Shown: positions 43,372 to 51,966 of the stretch, piece by piece
Layout: each line of letters opens with the position of its first letter
How positions within the stretch are numbered: position 1 is the first letter of the stretch
Source: RPQJ01 sp963748985
GTDB lineage: Bacteria; Pseudomonadota; Gammaproteobacteria; Steroidobacterales; Steroidobacteraceae
DNA length: 64,000 nt
Direction of reading: 5' to 3'
NCBI GenBank assembly: GCA_963748985.1
Contig: CAVVKQ010000020.1
Span: 124,001-188,000 of the forward strand
The notes under the pieces: generated by a model
What the model was told of the DNA's origin: nothing
The model's database searches: none
What the model saw: only the letters and a program-made list of their open reading frames with translations
Program-made: the position numbers and the translations under genes

Positions 43372-43761
43372 TCAGGCGCGCGCCGCGTCCTTCAACTTCT
43401 TCATCGGACGCACCTTGACCTTCACGGTCGCTGGCTTGGCCTTGAAAATGGTTTCCTGACCCGTGAACGGGTTGATGCCTTTGCGCGCCTTCTTTGCAGG
43501 CACGCTGGTGACGGTGATCTTCAGCAGACCCGGCAGCATGAAGGTGCGCGGGCCCTTCCTGCTGATGGAGACACGAATCGTGTCTTCGAGTGCGGTGAGC
43601 AATGCGCGCACGTCCTTGCCGGCGACCTGCGCGGCCTCGGCGAGGTGAGCGACCAGGGCGGACTTGGTCAGCACCGTCTTGATCGACGGCGGGGCCTTCG
43701 GGGCCGCCTTGCGGGCGGACTTCTTCGCGGATTTCTTCACGGACTTTTTGGCTTTGGCCAT
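43372..43761 (-). CDS. HU/IHF-family DNA-binding protein with Lys/Ala-rich N-terminus
   Basis: The 129-aa protein starts MAKAKKSVKKSAKKSARKAA, a histone-like basic tail of ~30 residues. The HU fold follows: LTKSALVAHLAEAAQVAGKD, GLLKITVTSVPAKKARKGIN and FTGQETIFKAKPATVKVKVR. The arm motif that inserts Pro into the minor groove is present as GINPFTGQE. The tail makes it longer than HU (90 aa). It probably compacts or bends DNA. It is preceded by ~240 bp without a gene and lies downstream of no obvious operon. Confidence 0.85.
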   Translation of the reverse strand: MAKAKKSVKKSAKKSARKAAPKAPPSIKTVLTKSALVAHLAEAAQVAGKDVRALLTALEDTIRVSISRKGPRTFMLPGLLKITVTSVPAKKARKGINPFTGQETIFKAKPATVKVKVRPMKKLKDAARA

Positions 43762-44003
43762 CGGGGTCGTTGAACCTCTGAATGAAAGAGTGAGTGATCG
43801 AGCGAACGGACTGTGCCGTGCTTGGTGCGCACGGTAGGGGAATGGGGTACAGATTCCAAGTGCGATCACGCGCGGACCGTCGTCGCGCGTCAGGAGCAGC
43901 GGGTTCCGGGGCGTGTTGGTGGCGGCGATTTCGTTGGTGTTGGCGTGCAGGCACGGTTGGATCGCGGTGCAGGCGTGGTGAGCCGTGCCTGTGTGTTGAG
44001 CCA

Positions 44004-44180
44004 GGTCTTGAGGCGTTGCCACCGGAGGTTGTGGACGGGCTCGGCAAGTCGGTGCTCTACCCAAGACGGCTCGGCCGCCCCACCGAGGTCGCGCACCTGG
44101 CGATCTGCCTAATCGAGAACGACTACATCAACGGCGAGACGATCTGTATCGATGGCGGCATCCGATTGCAGCCACGGTGA
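44004..44180 (+). pseudogene. C-terminal remnant of a short-chain dehydrogenase/reductase
   Basis: The last ~58 codons of one frame read GLEALPPEVVDGLGKSVLYP, RRLGRPTEVAHLAICLIEND and YINGETICIDGGIRLQPR. This is the normal end of SDR enzymes related to 3-hydroxyacyl-CoA dehydrogenases. No Rossmann fold or catalytic Tyr-x3-Lys remains upstream, where sequence is non-coding. It is a gene fragment. Confidence 0.6.
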
Positions 44181-44389
44181 GCGGTACCCGGCCGCGGTTG
44201 GATCGCCCTGTCGGCTATTCGCAGCTTGGGACTCCCCTTTCCAGCGGGCGCGTCGACCATGACAATCGGATTGCCGATGCGATGCCCCACTGGCATCGCG
44301 GTCTTTGCTCGGTCAGGTAGACCTGCTGGGTTCCCGAACGTCCGTAATCGGCGGTCGGGACTCAATACCCCTCAGCAGGAGAACCGACC

Positions 44390-44755
44390 ATGGCCAGATC
44401 CTTTTCCAAACTCCGTTCCAAGGCGCTGCAGCTTCAAGGCGGCCGCTGTTTTTATTGCAGCGTCCTGATGTGGACGGACGATTGCAGCGCGTTCGCGCAA
44501 CGTCACGGACTGTCGCCGCGAATAGCGCGATGGTTGCAGTGCACGGCGAAGCATCTCTGTGCTCGTCAGGACGGTGGGCGCGATGCGGCCGGCAACGTCG
44601 TTGCCGCGTGCAGTTTGTGCAATCGTCGACGGCATGCACAGCGCAAGGTGGCGCCAGGCCCCGAGGCGTATCGCGCGCTGGTCAGGAAGCTCGTATCACG
44701 GAAGGCTTGGCATCCGCCGCAGGTGTTTGAGCGGGGATTGATTTCGATTCGCTGA
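44390..44755 (+). CDS. HNH endonuclease-like small protein
   Basis: This 121-aa protein has AGGAG before its ATG. It has paired Cys (GGRCFYCSVLMW and CTAKHLCARQDGG, then ACSLCNRRRH) typical of zinc-stabilised HNH nucleases. Its order is CxxC, a central His/Asp region, and a second CxxC followed by N-R-R-R-H. The likely catalytic His is in CTAKHLC, and NVVAACSLCN gives the N-type helix. Such proteins cut DNA and occur in phage and mobile DNA, but also as lone genes. It stands among gene fragments, consistent with an accessory region. Confidence 0.7.
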   Translation: MARSFSKLRSKALQLQGGRCFYCSVLMWTDDCSAFAQRHGLSPRIARWLQCTAKHLCARQDGGRDAAGNVVAACSLCNRRRHAQRKVAPGPEAYRALVRKLVSRKAWHPPQVFERGLISIR

Positions 44756-44857
44756 GAGAACGCTGCTTGCAGGTTCGCGCGACAGAGAGGCGCGCCCCGA
44801 GCGCATTGACGCGCGCGGGTCCGGCGAACCGATGTTTGGTTCGACCGGTGGGTCCGG

Positions 44858-44935
44858 TCAGGACGTCAGGTTTTCGACCTGTTGCAGCAGGTAGAGCACG
44901 ATCGAGCCCAACATCACGATTGCGACCATGGCCAT
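44858..44935 (-). CDS. 25-aa single-helix membrane peptide (copy B)
   Basis: MAMVAIVMLGSIVLYLLQQV followed by ENLTS and TGA. GGAAG lies 5-9 bases before the ATG. Helix, LY-LLQQV junction and acidic tail align with the 24-aa peptide at 25183-25257, which has similar length and the same membrane orientation pattern. It is divergent from a truncated hydrolase gene. Function unknown. Conservation between two distant loci is the main evidence that both are translated. Confidence 0.5.
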   Translation of the reverse strand: MAMVAIVMLGSIVLYLLQQVENLTS

Positions 44936-45009
44936 GACGATCTTCCGTTCGCGCCCGGTTGGCGTGCGCAGAATATGAGACCGTATTGTTGCAGTGCAAC
45001 AGCGATGCG

Positions 45010-45318
45010 ATGAATCGTGTGGTCGGTCACAGGAAGGACTGGTCGCCGCGCCGGCGCTACCTGTTTCGCGCGCACATCATGGTGCTCACCAGCGGGCACT
45101 TCACGCTCGACGTCGTCCGCTTCGCAGCGGCGCTGCTCGAGGCCGACGGGACGGGACGCTGGCGCGCGCGCTGGCAGGTGACGCGATTCCTGTTCGGCAG
45201 GCCCGGGATCTTCCGCAAACTCGGGCCCCGCTATCGCGACTGGTATCGCGCGGGGTTCCATCCCTGGGATCACGACAATCGGGTGAAGCTCAGAGAGTGG
45301 CGGCAGCAGTTCGGCTGA
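45010..45318 (+). pseudogene. C-terminal part of a metal-dependent hydrolase (PF10118-like)
   Basis: About 102 residues match the end of this predicted hydrolase family: RYLFRAHIMVLTSGHFTLDV, TRFLFGRPGIFRKLGPRYRD and GFHPWDHDNRVKLREW. The N-terminal two thirds, with the metal-binding Glu/His residues, are absent upstream, where a short unrelated gene lies on the other strand. The fragment could still be translated from ATG 45010 but should be inactive. Confidence 0.6.
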
Positions 45319-45329
45319 GCAGCGCGCCG

Positions 45330-45488
45330 CTACTGCGGCACCCGGGCCAGCAGGTTCAGCAGTTCTTCAGAGAGGCCGTCGGAGAAGTACTCCGACTCCT
45401 GGTCCGAACTCATGTTGACGAACGGCGGCACGGCGATGCTCGCTGTCTCGATTGCATCGCCTTGCGGCGGCGCAGTCGGTGCCACGTG
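45330..45488 (-). pseudogene. Fragment of a TolB-like domain
   Basis: A 52-residue piece ends SIAVPPFVNMSSDQESEYFS, DGLSEELLNLLARVPQ and then TAG. This is the beginning of the TolB/FlgO-like domain seen in the neighbouring TolB-TPR gene and in the TIR protein at the left edge (ICVLPFANMSGDPEQEYFSDG). Everything after the first helix is missing. It is probably left from a second copy of the adjacent gene. Confidence 0.55.
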
Positions 45489-45510
45489 CTCGCCCCTTCG
45501 GTTGCGTCGG

Positions 45511-47704
45511 TCACCTGGCAGATGCTCCGAGGTCAAGCGGCGCGTCCTTCGGGAGCTTCGCGAGCTCGGCGCGTTGGCGCGCCATGTCGCGTTCGATGTC
45601 GGCGAAGACGGCTTTGAAATCGGGTTCGTTGCGGATCGAGTCGAGGTTGGGGTCAACGTCGCGGTAATAGCGCCAGAGCGGGCCGCGCCAGCCCGCCTTC
45701 TCGGCTTCGCGTAGCGCGGCGAGCGCTTTGGCTTTGTCGCCGCGCAGGGCATGGATCGCAACGTCTGCAATCCCGTAGCCCGCCAAGCCGAGACGCGGAA
45801 TCGTCCCGATGAACTGCTCGGCGAGATCGAGAAGCGCGCTTGCAGTCGCGCCGTCCCCGGCCGCCTGCAGAACGAGCGCGACGTCGATTGCCGCCGCGCG
45901 GTTCAACGCCGTGATTCTCGCTGGCGTCGACGTCAGGAGCTCCGGAAAGCCCGATGCATATCGAGCCCGAGCACTCCCCGGGTCGCCCTGTCGCAGGTCA
46001 GCATTCCGCAGGATTTGAAGCGAAAAAATATCCTGGGGATAGATAGCCTGAGCCTTGGTCGCGTGGCGCTCCGCCGCAGCTTTGCTCCCAAGGACCTGAT
46101 GCAGGACCGCCGCCGCAACATTCGAAAAGTAATCGTCCGGCCAGCGCTCGATAAACGAAGCGACCACCTGCTGTGCCCGTGGCGTATCGCCGAAATCCAG
46201 ATAGATTGCGGCCAGCCAGGCGTAACGTGTCGGGCTGCCCGAATCCAAGCCGACGGCGTATTCCTGTAGTGTCACTGCGTCCGGGAATCGATTCCGTGCG
46301 TAGGCATCCAGTGTCGCAAGGCTATCGTAAATCACTGCACTCGTCGGATCGATGTCGAGCGCCCGTCGATAGCGCGTCGCCGCCTCATCGTAGCGACCCA
46401 CGAACTCCATCGAGCTGCCGAGGTTCGCTTGCGCGATGACCGAAAGCGGGTCCAGTTGAGCGGCTCGCTCCGCGTGCTCGAGTCCCTCCTTCAGACTGCC
46501 ATTGGTCCTGAGCACCATGCTCAGCCAATGGTGCGCTGGCGCATAGTTCGGGTTGAGTTCGATCGCTCGGCGGAGCCATTTCTCAGCCTGCTCATCCTGG
46601 ACGCGGCTCATCGCGATGCCACCTTTCGATGCCCAGGCATCGGCGAGGTTTGCGTCTAGTGCTAGGGCCTTTGATATCAGTCCGTCGGCATCTGCGAGGG
46701 CGGTCTCCAAGGGCCTGTCACTGTAATCGGTCTCAAGACGCAAGGTGTCGGCGAGCCCGACGTAGGCAAGCGCGAAAGTAGGATCGAGTTCGATCGCCTC
46801 GCGGAAGAACCGCTCGGCGTCGGCGAGACCCGCGCTCGTGCGCTTCGCCATGCGCTGCTTGCCGAGTTGATAGGCTTGCCACGCCTGCAGATTCTGAGTC
46901 GGGACGACCTCCACGCGGGCCTTCTCTCCCGCGGTCAGTGTCGCTTTCAGCGCACCGGCGATCGCAGCGGCCAAATCGCTCTGGATGGCAAAGATGTTCT
47001 CGGCCGTGAGTGCGCGGTCGTAGGTCTCGGCCCAGAGGTGGGCGTCGGTGCTGGCGTCGATCAGCTGCACGTTGATCCGCACGCGGTCTCCGCCGCGTTG
47101 CACGCCGCCTTCGAGGATGCTCTTCACGCCCAACTGCTCGCGCGATGTTCTTGATGGGGAGTTTCGTGTCGCGGAACTGCTCGACCGAGGTGCGGGAGAT
47201 CACCTTGAGCGCGCTGATCTTGGAGAGCTGCGTCAGGATGTCGTCGTGGATGCCGTCGACGAAGAAGGCGTCGTCCTGTTTGGCGCTGCGGTTGTCAAAA
47301 GGCAATACGGCGATCGAGGGACCGGCTTCGGCGACTACCGTCGCGGCTGGTGCGTTACCAGTTCCTGCGATCGGCGGCGGTGACTTGGTCGTGTGCTGAT
47401 AGCGCCAGAAGATTCCACCGCCGAGCAGAAACAACAGGGTGAGGATCGCGAGTTCGGTGCGGCGGACGCGTTGTTCGCCGCGATCGCCGTGGTACCAGGC
47501 GAGGACCAATGCGATGGGGAAGCCGATCAGCAGTGCGAGGGTGGTGAGCTGTTGGAACTGGCGTGGCCAATCGAACGTGCTGGTGACGTAGGCGACGCCC
47601 TGCAGCAAGCCCCAGGCACCGGCGGCGTAGGCAATGCCCCACTGCACCACCTTGCGGCGGCGCAGCCGGTCCCAGGTGCTCTCCCCATCGGTCGCGTCGG
47701 TCAC
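45511..47704 (-). pseudogene. Membrane TolB-like/TPR protein, one-base frameshift
   Basis: Read from GTG 47704 (GGGAGGAG upstream), the protein starts with three membrane helices (VVQWGIAYAAGAWGLLQGVA; LTTLALLIGFPIALVLAWYH; ELAILTLLFLLGGGIFW). A TolB-like domain follows (SIAVLPFDNRSAKQDDAFFV), then TPRs up to residue ~700. The frame breaks at a G run (plus-strand 47129-47131). IKNIARAVG should continue as GVKSILEGGVQRGGDRVRIN but needs one base less. Total length 2194 nt is one over a multiple of three. Length without the extra base (730 aa) is normal. The TPR part contains repeats such as AERFFREAIELDPTFALAYV. Either the gene is inactivated or the sequence has an error here. Confidence 0.72.
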
Positions 47705-47798
47705 GCGCTCCTCCCTGCTGCAGTGAGTGTAGCGAGATCGAACGACCAATGCGGTATTCGTCGTCAGCGGCCGCGCGTGATACGCGCCTACTCGCTCG

Positions 47799-48592
47799 TC
47801 AGCGGCGTCCCACTTCGAGCAGGCCGGCCGCTCGACGATCGCGTTCTGGCCGAACTTCACGCCGTGCAGGACGCCATCCCAGCGGTACGTCTTCAACGTG
47901 CGCAGGGGTTCATCGCCCTGCAGCAACGCCGTGGCCTGGTCCGTCGTCGTGATGACGCAGCGGGTGCAGGGCTTCACGATTCGCAGTCGCATCTGCTCGC
48001 TTTCGAGCCCGCTGATCGCGTCCTCGGCGTAAGGCGCACAGCCATCCAGGTAGACGTTCGGCCGGAAGCGATCGACGGGCAGCGGTGACGGCAGGCGCGC
48101 ATTGAGGTCATCGAGCGAGGCCCGCGAAAGCACCAGCACCGGGTAGCCGTCGGAGAACGCGCTCGTGCCGTCGAGCCCCTGTGACCACGCGGCATCCGTG
48201 GGTCGCGGGCGAGCATCGTCGAAGCGCACGAGCCGCACATCGCGCTGCAGGTGCTCGCCGAGCCAGTCCGCGGCGGCCTGGCCCTCGTCGACGGCCAGCA
48301 CGTGATCGCGCCAGATGGTGACCTCGACGGACGCACTGCGCGCAGCGCGCTTCAGCGGCACGGCCAGTGGCGGCAGGCCCGGCGCGGAAAGCTCGAGGTG
48401 ATCGTCGTGCAGCGCCGTGCCGACGAGTGCCAGCCGCGGCGCTTCGCGCTGGGTAAGGAATCGGCCTTCGGGTGACACCACCATCCACTCGCGATCGTAC
48501 TGCAGCCCGCGCGGCGTCAACCGTGCCTGCAGCAGCGCAATGCCGCGACAGGACTTGACGGGGTAAACGAAGAGCGAGGCGATCGTGATCAC
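47799..48592 (-). CDS. MOSC domain protein (YcbX-like), apparent C-terminal frameshift
   Basis: The protein begins MITIASLFVYPVKSCRGIAL with a MOSC N-terminal beta-barrel and DREWMVVSPEGRFLTQREAP. The MOSC domain follows (~110-264), with RFRPNVYLDGCAPYAEDAIS and the molybdenum-cofactor Cys in IVKPCTRCVITTTD. Near residue 255, after VKFGQNAIVERP, the expected ending GLLEVGRR and a stop appear in another frame (TGA at 47799-47801). The given frame instead runs on into the next gene. Correcting one base gives a normal 264-aa protein. Family members bind the molybdenum cofactor and detoxify N-hydroxylated bases. It overlaps no neighbour once corrected. Confidence 0.78.
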
Positions 48593-48678
48593 GCCCGCTA
48601 GGATAACGCAGTAGCGAGGGTACTCCCGTCGTGGATCGCCGCGCCGGGGTGTGCGCGACGCCGCGAAGGTCCCTGCTG

Positions 48679-51012
48679 TCAGCTGGCCAGCGGCAACGGC
48701 GCCGGGCGTCCGACCTGGTAACCCTGGACGAAGTCGACGCCCATGCGACGTGCCGAATCGAGTGCGCTCAGGTCCTCGACCTGCTCGGCGATCACCTTGA
48801 AATTGAGCGATCGCGCGAGCTTGACCATCGCGGTCACCATCGCCTGGTTCACGTTGTCGGAGGCCAGGTTGCGGATGAAGGAGCCGTCGATCTTGAGGTA
48901 ATCGAGCGACAGGTGCTTCAGGTTCGCGAACGAACTCAGGCCGCGGCCGAAGTCGTCGAGTGCGAACTGGCAGCCCATGCCATGCAGTACGCCGATGAAA
49001 CGGCGCGCGTGCTCGATGTTGGTGATCACGGAGTTTTCGGTGACTTCAAAGCAGATCCGGTTCGGCGCGATGCCGGTGCGATCGAGGCAATCGACCACGA
49101 ACTCGAGGAAGGCACCGTCGCCGAGCGTCTGCCCGGACAGATTGATGCAGAGGCTGCGGTCGGGCGCGAGACGGATGGCCCCGCGCGCCAGCAAGGTGAG
49201 CGAGGTCTGCACGACCCACCGGTCAACGTGCGGCATCAGCCGGTAGCGTTCGGCCGCGCGCATGAACTCGGCCGGGGCAATCGCCACGCCCTTGTCGTCC
49301 TTGAGCCGCAACAGGATCTCGAGGCCGGGACCGCCTTCCGGCGCGTCCGCCGAGGCATGCATGATCGGTTGCGCATGCAGTTCGAAGCGGTCGTCCTTGA
49401 GCGCCGACTGCAGCAGCTGCAGCCACAGGATCTCGCCGCGATGGCGGGCGTCCGCTTCGTCGCGCGCCGAATACACATGGACGTGGCCGCCCTGGTTCTT
49501 GGCGACGTAGCAGGACGAATCCGCGGCGTGCAGCAGGTCTTCGATGGAGGTACTTTCGACCGTCATTTCGACCAGGCCCACGCTGACGCCGATGCCGAAG
49601 ATCTTGTCCTTCCAGACGAAACGGTGATCGTTCACCGCGCGCACGACGTCGTCGGCGATCTGCCGGGCCTTCTCGAGCGGGCAGCCCGCAAGCAGGATGG
49701 CGAACTCGTCGCCACCGAGGCGGCCGACGGTGTCCGAATCGCGGACCGCGTCCTTGATGAGAGCGGCGACCTCTCGCAACATGCTGTCGCCCGCGACGTG
49801 GCCGCATTCGTCGTTGACGGCCTTGAAGCGGTCGAGGTCGAGGTAGCACAGCACGTGCCTCGCGCCACCCCGTGTCGCTTCCAGCGCTTCGTCGAGACGG
49901 CGCTCGAATTCGCGGCGATTCACCAGCCCGGTGAGGGCGTCGTGGCTTGCCTGGTACGTCATCACCCGCGTGAGGCCACGCAGGTCGCTCACGTCACGCA
50001 ACGCGATGACGGCACCGTCGATGCGGCCATTGGCGTCGCGCATGGGCGACACCGTCAATTCGATCGAACGCTCGCCGTCGCCTGCGGCCGCGACAAGCAT
50101 GCCGCGGCGACCGAGGCTCACGCGCGTTCCCGTCGTCAGGCTCTGCCGGACGGGGTCACCCGCCGCCTTGCGGTCGCCTTCGTCCACCAGCTCGATGACT
50201 TCGCCGAGCGTGCGGCCAAGGATCTCGCTGGCCGGTTTGCCCATCAGCTGTTCGCCAGCCGAGTTGATGTAGACGATGCGGCCGTCGACGTCGGTCGTGA
50301 GCACGCTCTCGGCGAGCGAATCCAGGGCTTCCCACGCGCTGCCGTGGCTGCGCGCACTGGTCGTTTCGGCGGGCGCGCGCGGCGCCATGTCGACGCCAGT
50401 CACGATCACCGCGGGGCGGCAATCCAGCATCGTGCGCGAGAAACTGAGCTCGAGACGGTGCGGCGTGCCCGCGGCATCCGGCTGCAGTTCGACTTCGAGC
50501 CGCCCGGGCGCAGCTTCGCCCGCCGCATGGCGGCGCAGGTATTCGGTGACGAGTTCGGCGTAGTCGGGGTGGACGAGGTCGGCCAGGCGGCGACCGAAGA
50601 GCTTGCTGGGATTCACCACGCCCGCAAGTTCGGCGAAGCGCGCGTTCGCCAGCTGGATGCCGTCGCGCTCGACCAGCATCGCTTCGGTCATCGTCTCGAG
50701 CAGCCGCCGGTAGATGGACTCCCGCTCTTCGCGCGACGAGCTCTCGACCTGCAATCGTTCGATCAGGCGGTCGACGCCGCCGGCGATCTCGCCAGCGCTG
50801 CCCTCGCCCGCATGGGGCGTGAGGCGCTCCGCCAGGTCGCCGCTGTCGGCCACGGCCTGCAACCGCTCGCCGAGTTCGCGCAGGCGCTGGATCTCGCGCG
50901 AACGCTGCAGCAGCGCCACGGCCAGCACGACCGCTACGGCACCCAGCAGGATCAGCACGAACATCACGGTGTCATTCTCCGGGCTGGCCATGTCCCTGTC
51001 GGCCGCGGACAC
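48679..51012 (-). CDS. Membrane-anchored PAS-GGDEF-EAL protein (c-di-GMP turnover)
   Basis: This ~777-aa protein has one N-terminal TM (VMFVLILLGAVAVVLAVALL), a HAMP-like helix, two PAS-type domains (~95-200 and ~225-345), GGDEF (~355-520; GRLGGDEFAILLAG) and EAL (~530-770). In the EAL domain the signature Glu motif reads LEILLRL (EIL for EAL), followed by ICFEVTENSVI, ALDDFGRGLSS, LKIDGSFI and AEQVEDLSAL (EQVE for EGVE). Metal ligands otherwise look present, so phosphodiesterase activity is plausible. GGDEF is canonical, so the protein may be bifunctional. GTG 51012 is one start; ATG 50991 is another. It diverges from pcm. Confidence 0.9.
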   Translation of the reverse strand: MSAADRDMASPENDTVMFVLILLGAVAVVLAVALLQRSREIQRLRELGERLQAVADSGDLAERLTPHAGEGSAGEIAGGVDRLIERLQVESSSREERESIYRRLLETMTEAMLVERDGIQLANARFAELAGVVNPSKLFGRRLADLVHPDYAELVTEYLRRHAAGEAAPGRLEVELQPDAAGTPHRLELSFSRTMLDCRPAVIVTGVDMAPRAPAETTSARSHGSAWEALDSLAESVLTTDVDGRIVYINSAGEQLMGKPASEILGRTLGEVIELVDEGDRKAAGDPVRQSLTTGTRVSLGRRGMLVAAAGDGERSIELTVSPMRDANGRIDGAVIALRDVSDLRGLTRVMTYQASHDALTGLVNRREFERRLDEALEATRGGARHVLCYLDLDRFKAVNDECGHVAGDSMLREVAALIKDAVRDSDTVGRLGGDEFAILLAGCPLEKARQIADDVVRAVNDHRFVWKDKIFGIGVSVGLVEMTVESTSIEDLLHAADSSCYVAKNQGGHVHVYSARDEADARHRGEILWLQLLQSALKDDRFELHAQPIMHASADAPEGGPGLEILLRLKDDKGVAIAPAEFMRAAERYRLMPHVDRWVVQTSLTLLARGAIRLAPDRSLCINLSGQTLGDGAFLEFVVDCLDRTGIAPNRICFEVTENSVITNIEHARRFIGVLHGMGCQFALDDFGRGLSSFANLKHLSLDYLKIDGSFIRNLASDNVNQAMVTAMVKLARSLNFKVIAEQVEDLSALDSARRMGVDFVQGYQVGRPAPLPLAS

Positions 51013-51212
51013 CCGCGTTCAAGCAGGGTGTTGTAGTTGTTTTCATGCATGCCCCAGGCGTGCGTCCGCAGCATATAGGAACGTGTCGCGCGCACCCTCT
51101 GGATTCACCATAATCCGCAGGCAGATTGGCTTGTCGTGCCGGTGCCGAGACTTTAACCTTCGCGCCGGCCGCGCTGCCGGATCATTGTTCCCTTCGCCCT
51201 GGAATCACCCGC

Positions 51213-51866
51213 ATGTTCGACGTCCAGTTTGCCCGTCGCCAGATGATCGAGCAGCAGGTCCGCGCCTGGGAGGTTCTGGACCTGAAGGTGCTCGATGCCC
51301 TGAGCCAGGTGCCCCGCGAGGAGTATGTCCCGGCCGCCTATCGCGAGATCGCGTTCGCCGACACCTGCGTGCCGCTGGCGCATGACCAGTGCATGCTGCC
51401 CCCGAAGGTGGAAGGCCGCATCCTGCAGTCCCTCGAAATCCAGCCGCACGAGCACGCGCTCGAGGTCGGCACCGGCAGCGGCTTCTTCGCGGCCTGCATC
51501 GGGCAGCTTGCTCGCAGCGTGCGCACCATCGACCTGTTCCCCGACCTGGTCGCCGGCGCCACGGCGACGTTTGCACGCACCGGCATCCACAACGTGGTCG
51601 CAGCGACGGCCGATGCAATGCAGTTGGCAGAACGCGACGCTTACGACGTCATCGCCTTGACCGGCTCGCTGCCGGTCTACGATGCGAGATTCGAGCACGC
51701 CCTCAGGGTTGGCGGCAGGTTGTTCGCCTGCGTCGGCAACGGGCCGATGCTCGAGGCGGTCAGGGTGACCCGCACAGGGCCGTCGGATTGGTCGCGCGAG
51801 AGCCTGTTCGAGACGGGGATGCCCGCCTTGCTGCACGCGCCGGTACCACCCAGGTTCATTTTTTGA
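51213..51866 (+). CDS. pcm: Protein-L-isoaspartate O-methyltransferase
   Basis: The 217-aa cytosolic enzyme repairs isoaspartyl residues using S-adenosylmethionine. Residues ~40-60 hold the family start (LSQVPREEYVPAAYREIAFA). ALEVGTGSGFFAACIG is the SAM-binding motif I, and LFACVGNGPMLEAVRVT is the late conserved block. It starts at ATG 51213, consistent with the common length. It precedes tolC, an arrangement frequent in Xanthomonadales-like genomes, where tolC and waaA follow. Confidence 0.88.
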   Translation: MFDVQFARRQMIEQQVRAWEVLDLKVLDALSQVPREEYVPAAYREIAFADTCVPLAHDQCMLPPKVEGRILQSLEIQPHEHALEVGTGSGFFAACIGQLARSVRTIDLFPDLVAGATATFARTGIHNVVAATADAMQLAERDAYDVIALTGSLPVYDARFEHALRVGGRLFACVGNGPMLEAVRVTRTGPSDWSRESLFETGMPALLHAPVPPRFIF

Positions 51867-51907
51867 TCCTGCGGGGCCAGGGGGCTAGCCAATCGGCATG
51901 CAGGTGA

Positions 51908-51928
51908 TATAGTCTAGTACAACACTAG
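51908..51928 (+). promoter_or_regulatory. Putative tolC promoter with overlapping inverted repeat
   Basis: TATAGT (51908-51913) could be a -10 box; the -35 is poor. Immediately downstream CTAGT-ACAAC-ACTAG (51914-51928) is a perfect 5-bp inverted repeat with a 5-bp spacer, where the transcription start should fall. This position suits a repressor such as a TetR- or MarR-type dimer. Confidence 0.45.
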
Positions 51929-51966
51929 TTGACCAATTGCGCGGCCTCGGCCGCCACGGTGCACTC

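Noticed and set aside
43794..44180. 128-aa plus-strand frame as an intact gene
   Set aside because: Only the last ~58 codons have homology (SDR tail). The first half overlaps non-coding sequence upstream of the HU gene.
46733..48592. One continuous 619-aa frame joining MOSC to membrane helices and the TolB-like start
   Set aside because: Each part has its own homologous ends. A strong RBS and GTG begin the TolB-TPR gene at 47704, and a correct MOSC ending appears in another frame. The fusion is best explained by a one-base shift.
48631..51036. 801-aa open frame on the plus strand opposite the GGDEF-EAL gene
   Set aside because: Its residue composition (Arg/Ala/Asp/Val-rich, no domain) is typical of antisense frames in high-GC coding DNA, and the opposite strand encodes clear GGDEF and EAL motifs.
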